NCBI GenBank assembly: GCA_014281115.1
Contig: JACONQ010000017.1
Span: 1,426,001 to 1,490,000 of the forward strand
Source: Laburnicola sp. R22_1
Lineage: Eukaryota > Ascomycota > Dothideomycetes > Pleosporales > Didymosphaeriaceae
Reading direction: 5' to 3'
Length of the DNA: 64,000 nucleotides
Position 1 is the first letter of the stretch, and every line of letters begins with the position of its first letter. This document shows, piece after piece, positions 11,010 to 21,217 of the stretch. Made by a program: the position numbers and the translations under genes. The notes below the pieces were generated by a model. The model made no database searches. It was not told the origin of the DNA and saw only the letters and a list, made by a program, of their open reading frames with translations.

Positions 11010-11179
11010 CGACGATACTACCGTAAAGAAAGTTAATAATAAATTATTATTATTTTGTATATATTTTATTACTATAACTATGTGCTAGGTACTAGATTTT
11101 AGTGCCTTCTGTTTTACTCCTCTCTATGTATAGTGCGAACTTAATCTTAGTTAGAATCTTCACACAACGAAGATCTTTA
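11010..11179 (+). mobile_element. R1-b: RIP-mutated full-length R1 retroposon
   Basis: 170 bp between ATAAATTATAGTAT (10996-11009) and ATAAATTATGGTAT (11180-11193). Aligns along its length with R1-a; most differences are C to T or G to A, for example GTCGACGACG in R1-a against GTTAATAATA here. Confidence 0.8.
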
Positions 11180-11593
11180 ATAAATTATGGTATATTATAG
11201 TAGAATTTATAAAAACTATAATTTTTATAGGTAAATTTTAGTCTTAGAAAAATAAAAATACTATAAAAAGTGCTCTAAATAGGTACAAGGATAATAACTC
11301 TATAAACTAAAAAGTTGCGTATAGGCTACTATTACTAATCTTAGCATAGAGTTAAGATCTCTATATTAGCTATAAGTTTTAACTTGCCCTTTCTACCCTA
11401 CTTACATAATTCTGCGCAGCCTATTAGATAGATATATAAAGACTAACTATAAGTAAATTAATTTTTAGCCTTACCTATGCCTTTTACGCGCTACGTAACT
11501 TTATATTTATAAATAATTTAGTAGTAAAATGATTTTTAAAATTATTAAATATAGTAAACTTTAGTAGATTTTTAAGCGCTAAGTAGCTATTTA

Positions 11594-11716
11594 TGTGGCG
11601 TTATTTTATCTACCTAGGGGTAGGACGACAAAGGCTTTCATCTTAAATAACATGATAAAAAAAGCAGAGCCCCCTGCTTAGTAATTAAAAAAGGCGTAAA
11701 AAGGTAATAATAAAAA
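11594..11716 (-). mobile_element. R2-b: R2 retroposon
   Basis: 123 bp between AAGTAGCTATTTA (11581-11593) and AAGTAGTTATTGA (11717-11729). It keeps CTACCTAGGGGTAG and GCAGAGCCCCCTGC, two potential hairpins. Confidence 0.65.
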
Positions 11717-11900
11717 AAGTAGTTATTGATAAATAATAAAATAGCCTCCTACTAATAGTTCCTATGAAGAAAGATAATAAGATCACTAATTTAGTCTAAT
11801 AACTAGCTAATTTTTCTACTTATATAGTTCTTTAATATTGTCTTTTTTAGTTGCCTTTCTAAAGTTCTTAACTAAGTCGCCGCACGCTTATACTATATAC

Positions 11901-12011
11901 AACCCTTTTTATTAATATTATAAAACGCTTTTTTGTGTATATAATAGTAGGAGAAATATCTACTATTATTATAATATTTTTATAAGAAACCCCTTAGTCG
12001 CAAAAAAAAAC
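11901..12011 (+). mobile_element. R3-c: 5'-truncated R3 retroposon
   Basis: 111 bp between TATACTATATAC (11889-11900 and 12012-12023). Ends CTTAGTCGC plus an A run. Confidence 0.65.
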
Positions 12012-12026
12012 TATACTATATACTTA

Positions 12027-12174
12027 AGTAGGCTCGCCAAGCTCGCTTATAACGCGCTAACCCCTTTTTATTAATACTATCTTAAAATGCTTTTCTATGT
12101 TAACAATAGCAGAAGGGATAACTGCTATTATTATAATAATTTTATAAGAAACCCCTTAGTCGCAAAAAAAAAAC
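12027..12174 (+). mobile_element. R3-d: R3 retroposon inserted at the edge of R3-c
   Basis: 148 bp between CTATACTATATACTTA (12011-12026) and CTATACTATATGCTTA (12175-12190). Its left duplication overlaps the right duplication of R3-c, so it landed just after R3-c. Confidence 0.65.
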
Positions 12175-12408
12175 CTATACTATATGCTTAATAAGGTTTT
12201 ACTACCTAATAGATTCTTCTATAAATATAAGCTACTAATACTATTCTACTTAATTAACTTAGCTAGCTTAGATTAACGCCTATTAATTAAGTTATTAATA
12301 GTAGTAAAGTTCTTTCTAGTAGCTAAGAAATCTATAAAAAGGTTATAAAGTTTATTAGCAAATTTAAGAGGCTTTTTATAATACTTTTAAGCCTCTTTAT
12401 AGGCATTA

Positions 12409-12696
12409 ATATCTATACACTATATAGGCAAGAGTATCTAAGAGGGTTAAGATTTTAATATTATTACACAATAGTATTATATAGGAATTATATAATGCCT
12501 ATGCGCTGTAGCCTATACACTATAGGATTTTCTCCTTTCTATTTGCACTCTTTATAGAGATAAGCAATTAATACTAAGTTAGTTCTATTATATTATTTTC
12601 TTTTCTTATATAATTACCCTATACACTCTCTACACTTACTAGTATAGAGTATTAGATATTAATATCTATATAGCTAGCTATAAAGCCTATTTAATA
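12409..12696. repeat. LTR-like repeat L1 (truncated copy)
   Basis: About 290 bp shared with 26983-27269 and 28710-28996, ending GCTAGCTATAAAGCCTATTTAATA. It lacks the roughly 350 bp that precede the other two copies. Confidence 0.5.
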
Positions 12697-12699
12697 CTA

Positions 12700-13790
12700 A
12701 TTAGTAGTTAACTAACTCTTAACTACAAATTAGCAAGAGTAAAGACAAATTATATAAGTTATTATTAGCTATATAATTTATTATATTATACTCTATTCTT
12801 TATATATAAGAGGATAGTAGATTAAACCTTTATAAAGTTAGTAAGTAACTATTACTACTATATAAAATAAAGAAAGCAATTGTATAAAATATATAAAACT
12901 TATTCTTATTTATAGGAATAGTAGATTAGCTCTTTTATTAAGTTAGTAAGTAGATATTACTACTATATAAAATTTAAAAAAGATAGTACACTAAGTATAC
13001 GACTAGTAACTGTATAAATATATAGTTAGATAATAATAAACCCTAATAAAACGTAATCCTTTATATAACTAGCTTATTAAATAAACTAGTTACGTAATAA
13101 CTACCTTTACTATTACTTTATATAAAGTCTCTGCCTTTACTACCTTTACCTTACAAAATAATACTAATACACCTAACTATACTAAACTGTATAATAAGTA
13201 TACTAAAGAAATAGAAATATTAGAGGCAACACTGCGTAAGAAAACAAAACTTAAGTACTAGAAGAATAAGATTAACCTAGTAGACAATCTTTCTTTATTA
13301 GAAATATAATTATACATAGTATATACTATTGCAAATTATTATATATTATACTAAAACGGGATAGCTTTTTTAGAATTATTCTAGGCAGACTTTAAAGAAT
13401 AGGAAGAACACTTATTTTTTAAAGTTAAACTATGCGTTTAAAAAAGAGCTTATTATAGTTCTAAAAAAAAGAGTATTATACTAAGAATAAATACTAGAGC
13501 TATAAATACTAGTAAACTATATAAAGTAGTCTAAGATAATATAAATATTACTTATATATTACTACCTTTACTAGCTTACTTAACTCCTTATATATAAACA
13601 CTAAGGCTAATCTTAAAAATACCTAAGCTAGTTAGACTATCGCACAAACCTAAATAGAGTAAGCTGCTACTACTCTAGGCACCTATATCGCTATAGGTCT
13701 CTATAGATATCTTAAGAGAAACTTTATATAAATACTAAGAATAATTTTATTTATATAAATAACTAAATAAACTACTACTATTTATATATA
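12700..13790 (+). pseudogene. Degenerate region, possibly retroelement gag
   Basis: Between L1 and the telomere-like clusters lies AT-rich sequence with patches that read as charged, helix-like peptide around 13.2-13.4 kb. A 65-bp segment is duplicated (about 12.80-12.87 and 12.91-12.97 kb). It may be gag of a copia-like element, from its place next to an LTR-like repeat and a short match at 14.86 kb to the region before the copia relic. Low certainty. Confidence 0.25.
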
Positions 13791-13819
13791 GTACCTAACT
13801 ACTAGACTAGTAAATAGGT

Positions 13820-14245
13820 TCGAAGTACCCAGGTTAGGTATAGGGTTAGGTTAAGGTCGCATAGACTATAAGTATAGGTTAGGTTAGGTCGCACAGACCT
13901 TAGGTTAGGTTAGGTTAATTACGTAAGATTCTAAACCCAACCTAACCTATACCTAACCTAATTACGTAATATCCAACCTAATTACGTAAGACCCTAGCTT
14001 AATTTAACTTAGTTTAATATTATTTAAAGTATATTTTTAATTAATTATAACAGCTATTTATTATAGACTAAATAGGTACTCTAGAATTAAGTTAGGGTTA
14101 GAGTCTTATATAAGTAGAGTTAGGTTAGGATTAGAGTCTTACGTAAGTAGGATTGGGTTTGGGTTGGGTTAGATTAGATTACGTAAGACCCTAACCCTAA
14201 CCTAACTCTACTTACGTAAGACCCTAACCCCAATCTAACCTATAC
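13820..14245. repeat. Telomere-like GGTTAG/CCTAAC clusters
   Basis: Two clusters (13820-14010 and 14085-14245). Each has runs of GGTTAGG followed by inverted CCTAACC, punctuated by TTACGTAAG; CCCTAACCCTAACC occurs near 14.2 kb. Arms face each other so each cluster could fold back. Confidence 0.55.
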
Positions 14246-14495
14246 TTATTTGCTAGCCTACTAACTACTATTTTATCTACCTACTTATAATTATTAAATA
14301 CTATATAGAATAGAGCTACTACTAGTTAAACGTAAATTATAGGCGCTATACTAATTTATATAGACTAAGTCTATACTATAATTTAACCTATATAAGCTTT
14401 TACTAAAGTATAACCTATCTTCTTAGAGGATTCTAGCTAATAAGATAATCTAATTCTAAAAGGTATAGAATAAGAATAATAACTATACTAGAGCT

Positions 14496-14717
14496 CCCAA
14501 AGTTCTAAGTGGCCTCTTTATAAAAACTTTGCATGTGGGAGCTATGCGTGCCAAGACTGCCAATCTCGCTTAGCAGTTCGAACGCGCTTTTTTTATAATC
14601 ACTACCTTTTTTACGCTCTTTTTAATTACTAAACAGGGGGCTCTGCTTTTTTTATTATATTATTTAAGATAAAAGCCTTTGTTGTGCTACCCCTAGGTAG
14701 TTAATATAATGCCACAC
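14496..14717 (+). mobile_element. R2-c: longest R2 retroposon copy
   Basis: 222 bp between perfect 11-bp repeats ATACTAGAGCT (14485-14495 and 14718-14728). It carries a 5' part missing from short copies, from CCCAAAGTTC through GCAGTTCGAACGCGC, the latter loosely like a pol III B box, then the common 3' part ending GCCACAC. Confidence 0.7.
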
Positions 14718-14979
14718 ATACTAGAGCTTTATATAATATTTTAGTAGATAAGACTAGAATCTTTATAAATCTATATAGACGCCTAAATATTACTAAGAAT
14801 TAATACCTAGATATCTTTCTAGATATTCTTACTAGCTATATAGAATAGTATTACCTCTATACTATTTGCCTTAGATAATTATAGAAGTGCTTATATAAAG
14901 CATTTAATTTCTTCTATAGGGTTAATTTATAATATTACGTAATTCTAGACTGGCTGTTTAACCAACCACTATATTACGT

Positions 14980-15025
14980 AATTAATTAATTAATTAATTA
15001 ATTAATTAATAATAATAATAATAGT
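14980..15025. repeat. Simple repeat (ATTA)n then (ATA)n
   Basis: About eight ATTA units run into ATAATAATA. Ordinary slippage repeat in AT-rich DNA. Confidence 0.8.
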
Positions 15026-15780
15026 AACTAACCTAACTATTTTACTAACTCTCTTTTATAGTAAATCTCCTCTTATAACTAGCAAGCTATATTTTGCCCC
15101 CCTAGAATCTCGCCGCCGTCTATCTTTCCTATACTCCTACTACCGCTACTTACTCTTACTTTTATTGCTTAGTTATAGTCTCTTACCTTAATAGCACTCT
15201 AAATAATTACTACTATATTTATAAACTTCTTATACTATAGCTGTGCTTTTAAACTTCTATAGTTCTAAAGAACTACTACTTATTATCTAGTAGCTGCTTT
15301 ATGCCTCAACTTTGCTAGTTTTTATTTTTAAACTTTTTTAGCAATACTTTTACTTTGTCTTATTATTATAGTATAAATATCTAACCTAATCCTTTATTTA
15401 GGTACTAAAAGAGTGCTTTGCACTCTAGAATTTAAAGATATAAAACTAGCTAATAAGGCCTAAAAAGCTAGGGCTAGGTGTTATTAATAATATTAAAATT
15501 AAAAAACTTCTTTAATAATCCTACTTACTATATAAGATTACTAAATCTCTAGAAATAATTATTAACTTTACCTAGCTAATCCTTTATATACTCTTAGAAC
15601 TTTACTATAGCTATACTACCTTTTATAGAAGAAGTAGTATAGTTAGGCTACTAGAATATTATTATATTACTAAATATAATAGATAAAGAGCTAGATTTAT
15701 AAGATAGTAGTAGTAGTTATATATTAAAGATAAAGATTTAGTGTACTAGAAAATACTAATATTATAAGAGGCAGACTTTA
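15026..15780. other. Unassigned AT-rich sequence inside the island
   Basis: No repeat family or relic domain recognised; stops in all frames. Confidence 0.4.
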
Positions 15781-15793
15781 TACGCTATATATA

Positions 15794-15898
15794 TGTGTAT
15801 TATTAAATTAACTACCTAGGAGTAGAATAACAAAGGCTTTTATCTTAAATAATATAACAAAAAAAGTAGAGCCCTCTACTTAGTAATTAAAAAGAGCG
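15794..15898 (-). mobile_element. R2-d: 5'-truncated R2 retroposon
   Basis: 105 bp between ACGCTATATATA (15782-15793 and 15899-15910). It ends just upstream of the long R3 copy, R3-e. Confidence 0.65.
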
Positions 15899-15916
15899 AC
15901 GCTATATATATAGTAA

Positions 15917-17195
15917 GGGGTCGCATTATTTATTTAGTGTTAATTACTCTTTTTAACTCGCTTTTTTTAAATTTAAGCCTGCGTAGGTTAGGATAGAAAG
16001 GCTGCTCTAGTCCAGCGTCTAAAAATATAGTCTACTAGTCTCTACTAACGCAATAATAGTTTATAAGAATAGTTTATAAACTGTATACTTGCGCTACTAT
16101 TTATAAGCGCTTTAATACTATTAATTTACTTAAAGTGTGCATAAAAAATAACTCTTACTTCTTTGCTATTATTAGCAATTACGCTATATTTACGTACCGC
16201 TTACGTAGTATACTTACGCATCGCGCTTATCTAACGCTATAATAATTATAAGAATATAACGCATCTACATAATACTCTTCTTTTCTAGTAACTTATTAAT
16301 AAACACCTTCTTTTACCTCTTAATCTTACCCTTTATTACTACTATTCTAACCTATAGTAATATAAGGAACTATAGTAGCAACCCTACATATCTATTATAA
16401 TATCTATAGTTACTAATCTATTATAGCCTAACTAGTACACTCGAACTGCCTTGTATAGGCTAAGGTATACCTTCTTTTACTTTAATCTATTAATAATCTT
16501 CTAGATAGAGCGGTACTCTAGTATAGATCTGGCAACTTTAAGTAGATAGATTATTAGAGCATACTTTTAGGCGGCGTTAATAGCGTCTTTAGTATTAGGA
16601 CTTAGGAAAATAGTAGAAAATAGAGCGATAGTAATAAATAACATCTTATTAAGATTAACTTTAATATAGAGATAGAGCGTTAGTATATCTATAGTGTATA
16701 AGCTTCTACTTAGTATATATTACTTATAAATAGCATATAAACCTACTAATATAATAGCTATTACTTTTAGTAATATTTTTAGAAACAATAATAGAGGAGA
16801 TAATAATTATAGTATTATAGCGTCAGCGCTATCTTATACCTTCTACTCTAAACTAGTATATATGGCGTTATTTTATCTACCTAGAGGTAGGACGCCAAAG
16901 ACTTTTATCTTAAATAATATAATAAAAAAAGCAGAGCCCCCTACTTAGTAATTAAAAAAGGCGTAAAAAGCTAAACTAGTATAGCAATATAGCCTTATTA
17001 TGTTTTGTATATAGATTTTTTTTATTTAGAGTAGGCGCGCTAAGCCTACTAAGCTTGCTTAGCTCGCTTATAACACGCTAACCTCTTTTTATTAACACTA
17101 TCTTAAAACGCTTTTCTGTGCTAATAATAGCAGAAGAAATAACTACTATTAATATAATATTTTTATTAGAAACCCGCTTAGTCGCAAAAAAAACC
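15917..17195 (+). mobile_element. R3-e: full-length R3 element carrying R2-e
   Basis: Flanked by ATATATAGTAA (15906-15916) and ATATATAGCAA (17196-17206). Without the R2-e insertion it is about 1.16 kb. It starts near GGTCGCATTATTTATTTAG and ends CTTAGTCGC plus A run. It shares its 5' and 3' ends and length with R3-f, so this is probably the complete unit. No reading frame survives. It preserves the empty target site of the pogo element near 16373. Confidence 0.65.
16861..16971 (-). mobile_element. R2-e: R2 retroposon inside R3-e
   Basis: 111 bp between TAAACTAGTATA (16849-16860 and 16972-16983). R3-f has the same place uninterrupted (CTCTAAACTAGTACAG near 20.63 kb), which proves the insertion and the duplication. 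Confidence 0.75.
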
Positions 17196-17210
17196 ATATA
17201 TAGCAAACTA

Positions 17211-17340
17211 AGCTTTTTTTATAATTACCTTTTTTACGCTCTTTTTAATTACTAAGTAGGGGGCTCTGCTCTTTTTGTTATGTTTTTTAAGATAAAAGCC
17301 TTTGTTGTGCTACTCCTAGGTAGTTAATTTAACGCTACAC
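17211..17340 (+). mobile_element. R2-f: R2 retroposon
   Basis: 130 bp between ATATAGCAAACTA (17198-17210) and ATATAGTAAACTA (17341-17353), directly after R3-e. Confidence 0.65.
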
Positions 17341-17921
17341 ATATAGTAAACTATAGTTATACTACTACTAGATTATAAATATAATAACTAAACTATAGTT
17401 AAGTATCCTATTACCTACACTACTCCTATAGTTGCAACTCTATAGTCTACTATGCCTTTCTTAGTCGTATTATTTATCTAGTGTTAATTACCCTTTTTAA
17501 CCTCCTTTTTTTAATTTAAGCCTGCGTAGGTTAGAATAAAAAGGCCGCTCTAGTCTAGTGCCTAAAAATATAATCTACTCCTAGTCTTCGCTAATATAAT
17601 AGTAGTTACTATACACTTACCCTACTATTTATAAGCGCTCTAACGCCTATTAAAAGTTACTTAAAGTATATATAGAAAACTAACTCTTACTTTATTATTA
17701 CTATTATTAGCGATTGCGCTATATTTACGCGCTACTACGCGACACACTTATATAACGTGGTTATTTAATACTATAATAATTATAAGGATCTAATTTATCT
17801 ATATAATACTCTTTTTCTCTAGTAACTTATTAATATACACTTTTATCTTTCTTTTACTATCTTTAATTCTACTCTTATTTATTTCTTTTCTAATATATAG
17901 TAACGTAAAGTATTATAAGTA

Positions 17922-20135
17922 ACATATTCTATTAGTAGCCCGAACAAATTAGTCCGCCGAATAGTTTTTGCCAAGACCACAACACTTTACTATAAATTAT
18001 AATGTCTTAATAACACAACGCATTATTATCTAATTAAGAAGGCAGAATTAAGCTTGCCCTTTACACCTATTAGAATAAGCAAATTTTAAGCCTATAATGT
18101 ACTGCTCTAGTATATAATATCCTAAAGTCTACACTAAGCAATTAAATTAATAGAATTATCGCCTAAGCAGATACACAATTAGGCATAGCAAAGCTTACTA
18201 TAACTAAAAAGCAGACGCTTATATAGTATATCCTTAACCTAAATTCGCGAGAATTTGCATCCTAGCTAGGTAAAGTAGAAGATATAGCTAACAAACTACT
18301 AGCTACGCGGCATAGAGATCCTATAGGATAATACTAGGCTTAGCGCTTCGTAAAGCGCATACCTAAGCTTAAAATAGCTTTTAATTAAGCGAAGGACTAA
18401 TAGAGGATATAATAGGAAGATCTAGAAGTTATAAACGCGTGGTTTGAGCTAGTAGAGGACACAAAAACCAAGTATAGAGTATAGGATAAAGACATCTATA
18501 ACTTTAATAAGATAGGCTTCTAGATAGGAATTATTAGCTTAATAAAGGTTATAACTAGTTTAGAAAGACGTTCTTAACCTACGCTTATTTAGCTAGACAA
18601 CTATAAGTAGGTTACAGTAATTTAGAGTATTTGCGCTACTAGGTATACTACCCTATTCTTTATTATCTATAAAGGGCAAGTCTATATATTAGCGTAGTAT
18701 AAGAAGACTAGTATCCCCCGCAATTAGAAGCTCTTAGTCTCTAAGACTAGCTAGACTAATAATAAGCTTAGAGTTGCGTGGTTAAAGCACTTTAACGCGT
18801 ATACAAGGTCGCGCATAATAGGGTTATAGAGGTTACTTATTCTAAATAGCTATAAGAGCCACTACTTCTAGGATTTTAAGGATTATTACCTAGAATAAAA
18901 GATCCTAACACTCTATATATCAGCGCACTCATCTTATATCCTCTAGCCGCTTAATATAGTTTATTTCGCGCTACTAAAGCTAAAGTACTTCTAGCGCGTG
19001 CGGGACTTAGCGCGCCAACGCGTCTTTTATATTGATAAAAAGAGCTTCCTACTAGCCTTTTATAACGCGTTTTTTAATATATTTATATTAGAAAACTACA
19101 AGAAAGCCTTTAAGGCCCCTAGGCTTATTTCTTTAGATATATTAGTAGTAGTAGATCGCCTTAATATGCGTATTCACACTCTACCTTAGGGTACCCTACT
19201 AGATACACTATGGCAAGCCAGGACCCTAAGTAATACCCTTAAGTTTGGATCCTAGTTAAAGCTCGTACGCGACTCTTTTATTTAGTCTCTACCTAATACT
19301 AAATTAAGCTACTTACAACTTATAAAAAGTGCTAAACTTATGCTCTACTATAGTGTACTTTAAGAGACCCGCATTAAGAAACTTAAAAAGCAAATTAAGG
19401 TTCTAACAAAGCAAAAAACGCGTAGAAGAAAGCGCATTTAGAAAGATAGGACGCTAGGCTTTGCTTAGAGAGTAGACTTAGGAGTAGAAAGCCCTTCTAT
19501 TAGGGTGAAGTTATTAAAAAGGGCGCAAGGTAGTAGTAAGGAAGAGGCAGGTCCCTGAACACAATACCGCTATAGAAGGTGCGAAGAGTCTAGGCACAAC
19601 GCAAGAACCTATTAGATAGATAAAGAAATAGAGGAGAAGTTAGATGTTATCCTTAGCAGCTTATTTATAGATAGTGTTAATAGTAAATTAGAGTGATTTT
19701 ATTATAAGTTACTATAAGGCTAAAAATAATAGGTTAACTTTATCTTGCAATAGTACGTACTTAGTAACTAAAAATTAGATAAAGTACTACTTAAGATATA
19801 GTATGCTTTACTACGAATTATAATAAGTATACTATATATTGCCTACGTATAGTATAGTAGATAATATATTGTATATTATAGGGAGTCTTGTTATAAGTTC
19901 GTACTACCAAGAAAGACTCCTTAGCTTTACGCAGCTGTAGCAGCTACGCAAAGAGGCTGCACAACGTAAAAAGTAGATTAAATAGTAACTTAGTATATTA
20001 TAAGTTATAGTAGGTTATTATAAGTTACTATAAAGTAACGTTGGTAGTATTCTATAATAAGTTATAAGGGACCTCGAAGTTAATAAGAAAAACTATCCGG
20101 CGAACTAATCTATTCGGGCTACTAATAGAATATGT
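17922..20135 (+). mobile_element. Fot1/pogo-type Tc1-mariner transposon, RIP-mutated
   Basis: 2,214 bp with 48-bp terminal inverted repeats at 17922-17969 and 20088-20135 (four mismatches, all transitions), starting ACATATTCTATTAGTAGCCC, and a TA duplication at 17920-17921 and 20136-20137. Conceptual translation of 18.4-19.2 kb gives a Fot1/pogo DDE transposase with many TAG/TAA where Gln or Trp is expected: for example IYNFNKIGFQIGIIS, WLKHFNAYTRSRIIG, SAHSSYPL and LARQRVFYIDKKSFL. A C-terminal zinc-knuckle-like RRCEESRHNA follows. It is dead but structurally complete, and sits in R3-f. Confidence 0.85.
18400..19630 (+). pseudogene. Fot1/pogo transposase relic (DDE superfamily endonuclease)
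   Basis: Degenerate coding sequence of the transposon above. The longest open piece, 18998-19189, covers the end of the DDE domain. The stops fit C-to-T changes on either strand, so the gene was lost by RIP rather than by deletion. Confidence 0.75.
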
Positions 20136-20939
20136 TATAGTAGAAAGTCTCTATATTTATTACTACGCCTATAGTTACTAATCTATTACTAGCCTAACTA
20201 GTATACTAGGACTGCCTTATATAGGATAAGGTATACCTTCTACTTTCTATTAATAATACCCTAGATAGAGTAGTATTCTAGTATAGATCTAGTAACTTTA
20301 AGCGGTTAGATTATTAGAGCGTACTTTTAGGCGGCGTTAATAGCGGCATTAGTATTAGGGCCTAGAAAGATAGTAGGAAATAGAATAATAGCAATAGCGA
20401 TAGTAATAAAAGTCTTTTTAAGATTAACTTTAATATAAAGATAAAGCGTTAGTATATCTATAGTGTATATAAACTTCTACTTAATATATATCTTATTAGT
20501 AGCACAAACCTACTAATATAATAGCTATTACTTTTAGTAATATCTTTAGGGATAATAGTAAAGGAGAAAAATAAGAGTTATTATACTAGTTGTGACGCTA
20601 GTGCTATTATTTTATCTGTCTCCTCTAACTCTAAACTAGTACAGTAATATAGCCTTACCTATAGTTTTATATAGAGATTTTTTTTAGCTAAATTAGACGC
20701 GCTAAGCTCGCTTACTAAGCTTATAACGCGCTAACTCTTTTTATTAACACTACCTTAAAACGCTTTTCTATGTATATAATAGTAGAAGGAATATCTACTA
20801 TTAATATAATATTTTAATTAGAAATCCCTTAGTCGCAAAAAAACTATAGCTTTCTAATAGTTTACTAGTTAAGAGATAATATATAATTTAGTTATACTAG
20901 ATAGTAGACTATTTATTATCTACTATTAATATTACTATT

Positions 20940-21093
20940 ATAAAAAAGTTAATAATAAAATTATTATTATTTTATATATATTTTGTTACTACTACTATAT
21001 ACTAGATACTAGGTTTTAGTGCCTTCTATTTTACTCCTCTTTATATATAGTGCGGACTTAATCTTAGTTAGAATCTTTATATAATAAAGATTT
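20940..21093 (+). mobile_element. R1-c: R1 retroposon
   Basis: About 154 bp aligning with R1-a from its GTCGACGACG region (here GTTAATAATA) to the 3' end. It abuts R2-g, and no clear target duplication was found. Confidence 0.6.
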
Positions 21094-21217
21094 TTTTGTT
21101 ATTACCTTTTTCACGCTCTTTTTAATTACTAAGCAGGGGGCTCTGCTTTTTTTGTCATGTTATTTGAGATGAAAGCCTTTGTCGTGCTACCCCTAGGTAG
21201 TTAATTTAACGCCACAT
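21094..21217 (+). mobile_element. R2-g: R2 retroposon
   Basis: Contains AAGCAGGGGGCTCTGCTT and CTACCCCTAGGTAG, and ends GCCACAT. One of the least mutated R2 copies (GTCATG, GAGATGAAAG and GTCGTG kept). Start and target duplication not resolved because it abuts R1-c. Confidence 0.6.

Larger units (their letters stand above)
17465..20843 (+). mobile_element. R3-f: full-length R3 element split by a pogo transposon
   Basis: The two parts, 17465-17921 and 20138-20843, are collinear with R3-e and together make about 1.16 kb. The flanking duplication (CTATGCCTTTCTTAG against CTATAGCTTTCTAAT) is imperfect. The junction is filled by the Fot1/pogo element. Confidence 0.65.

Noticed and set aside
14520..14600. 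tRNA gene in R2-c
   Set aside because: GCAGTTCGAACGCGC resembles a T-arm, but no matching acceptor stem, anticodon arm or A box could be folded.
18998..19189. 63-codon open frame in the island as a gene
   Set aside because: It is an open fragment of the RIP-mutated Fot1/pogo transposase with stops on both sides.
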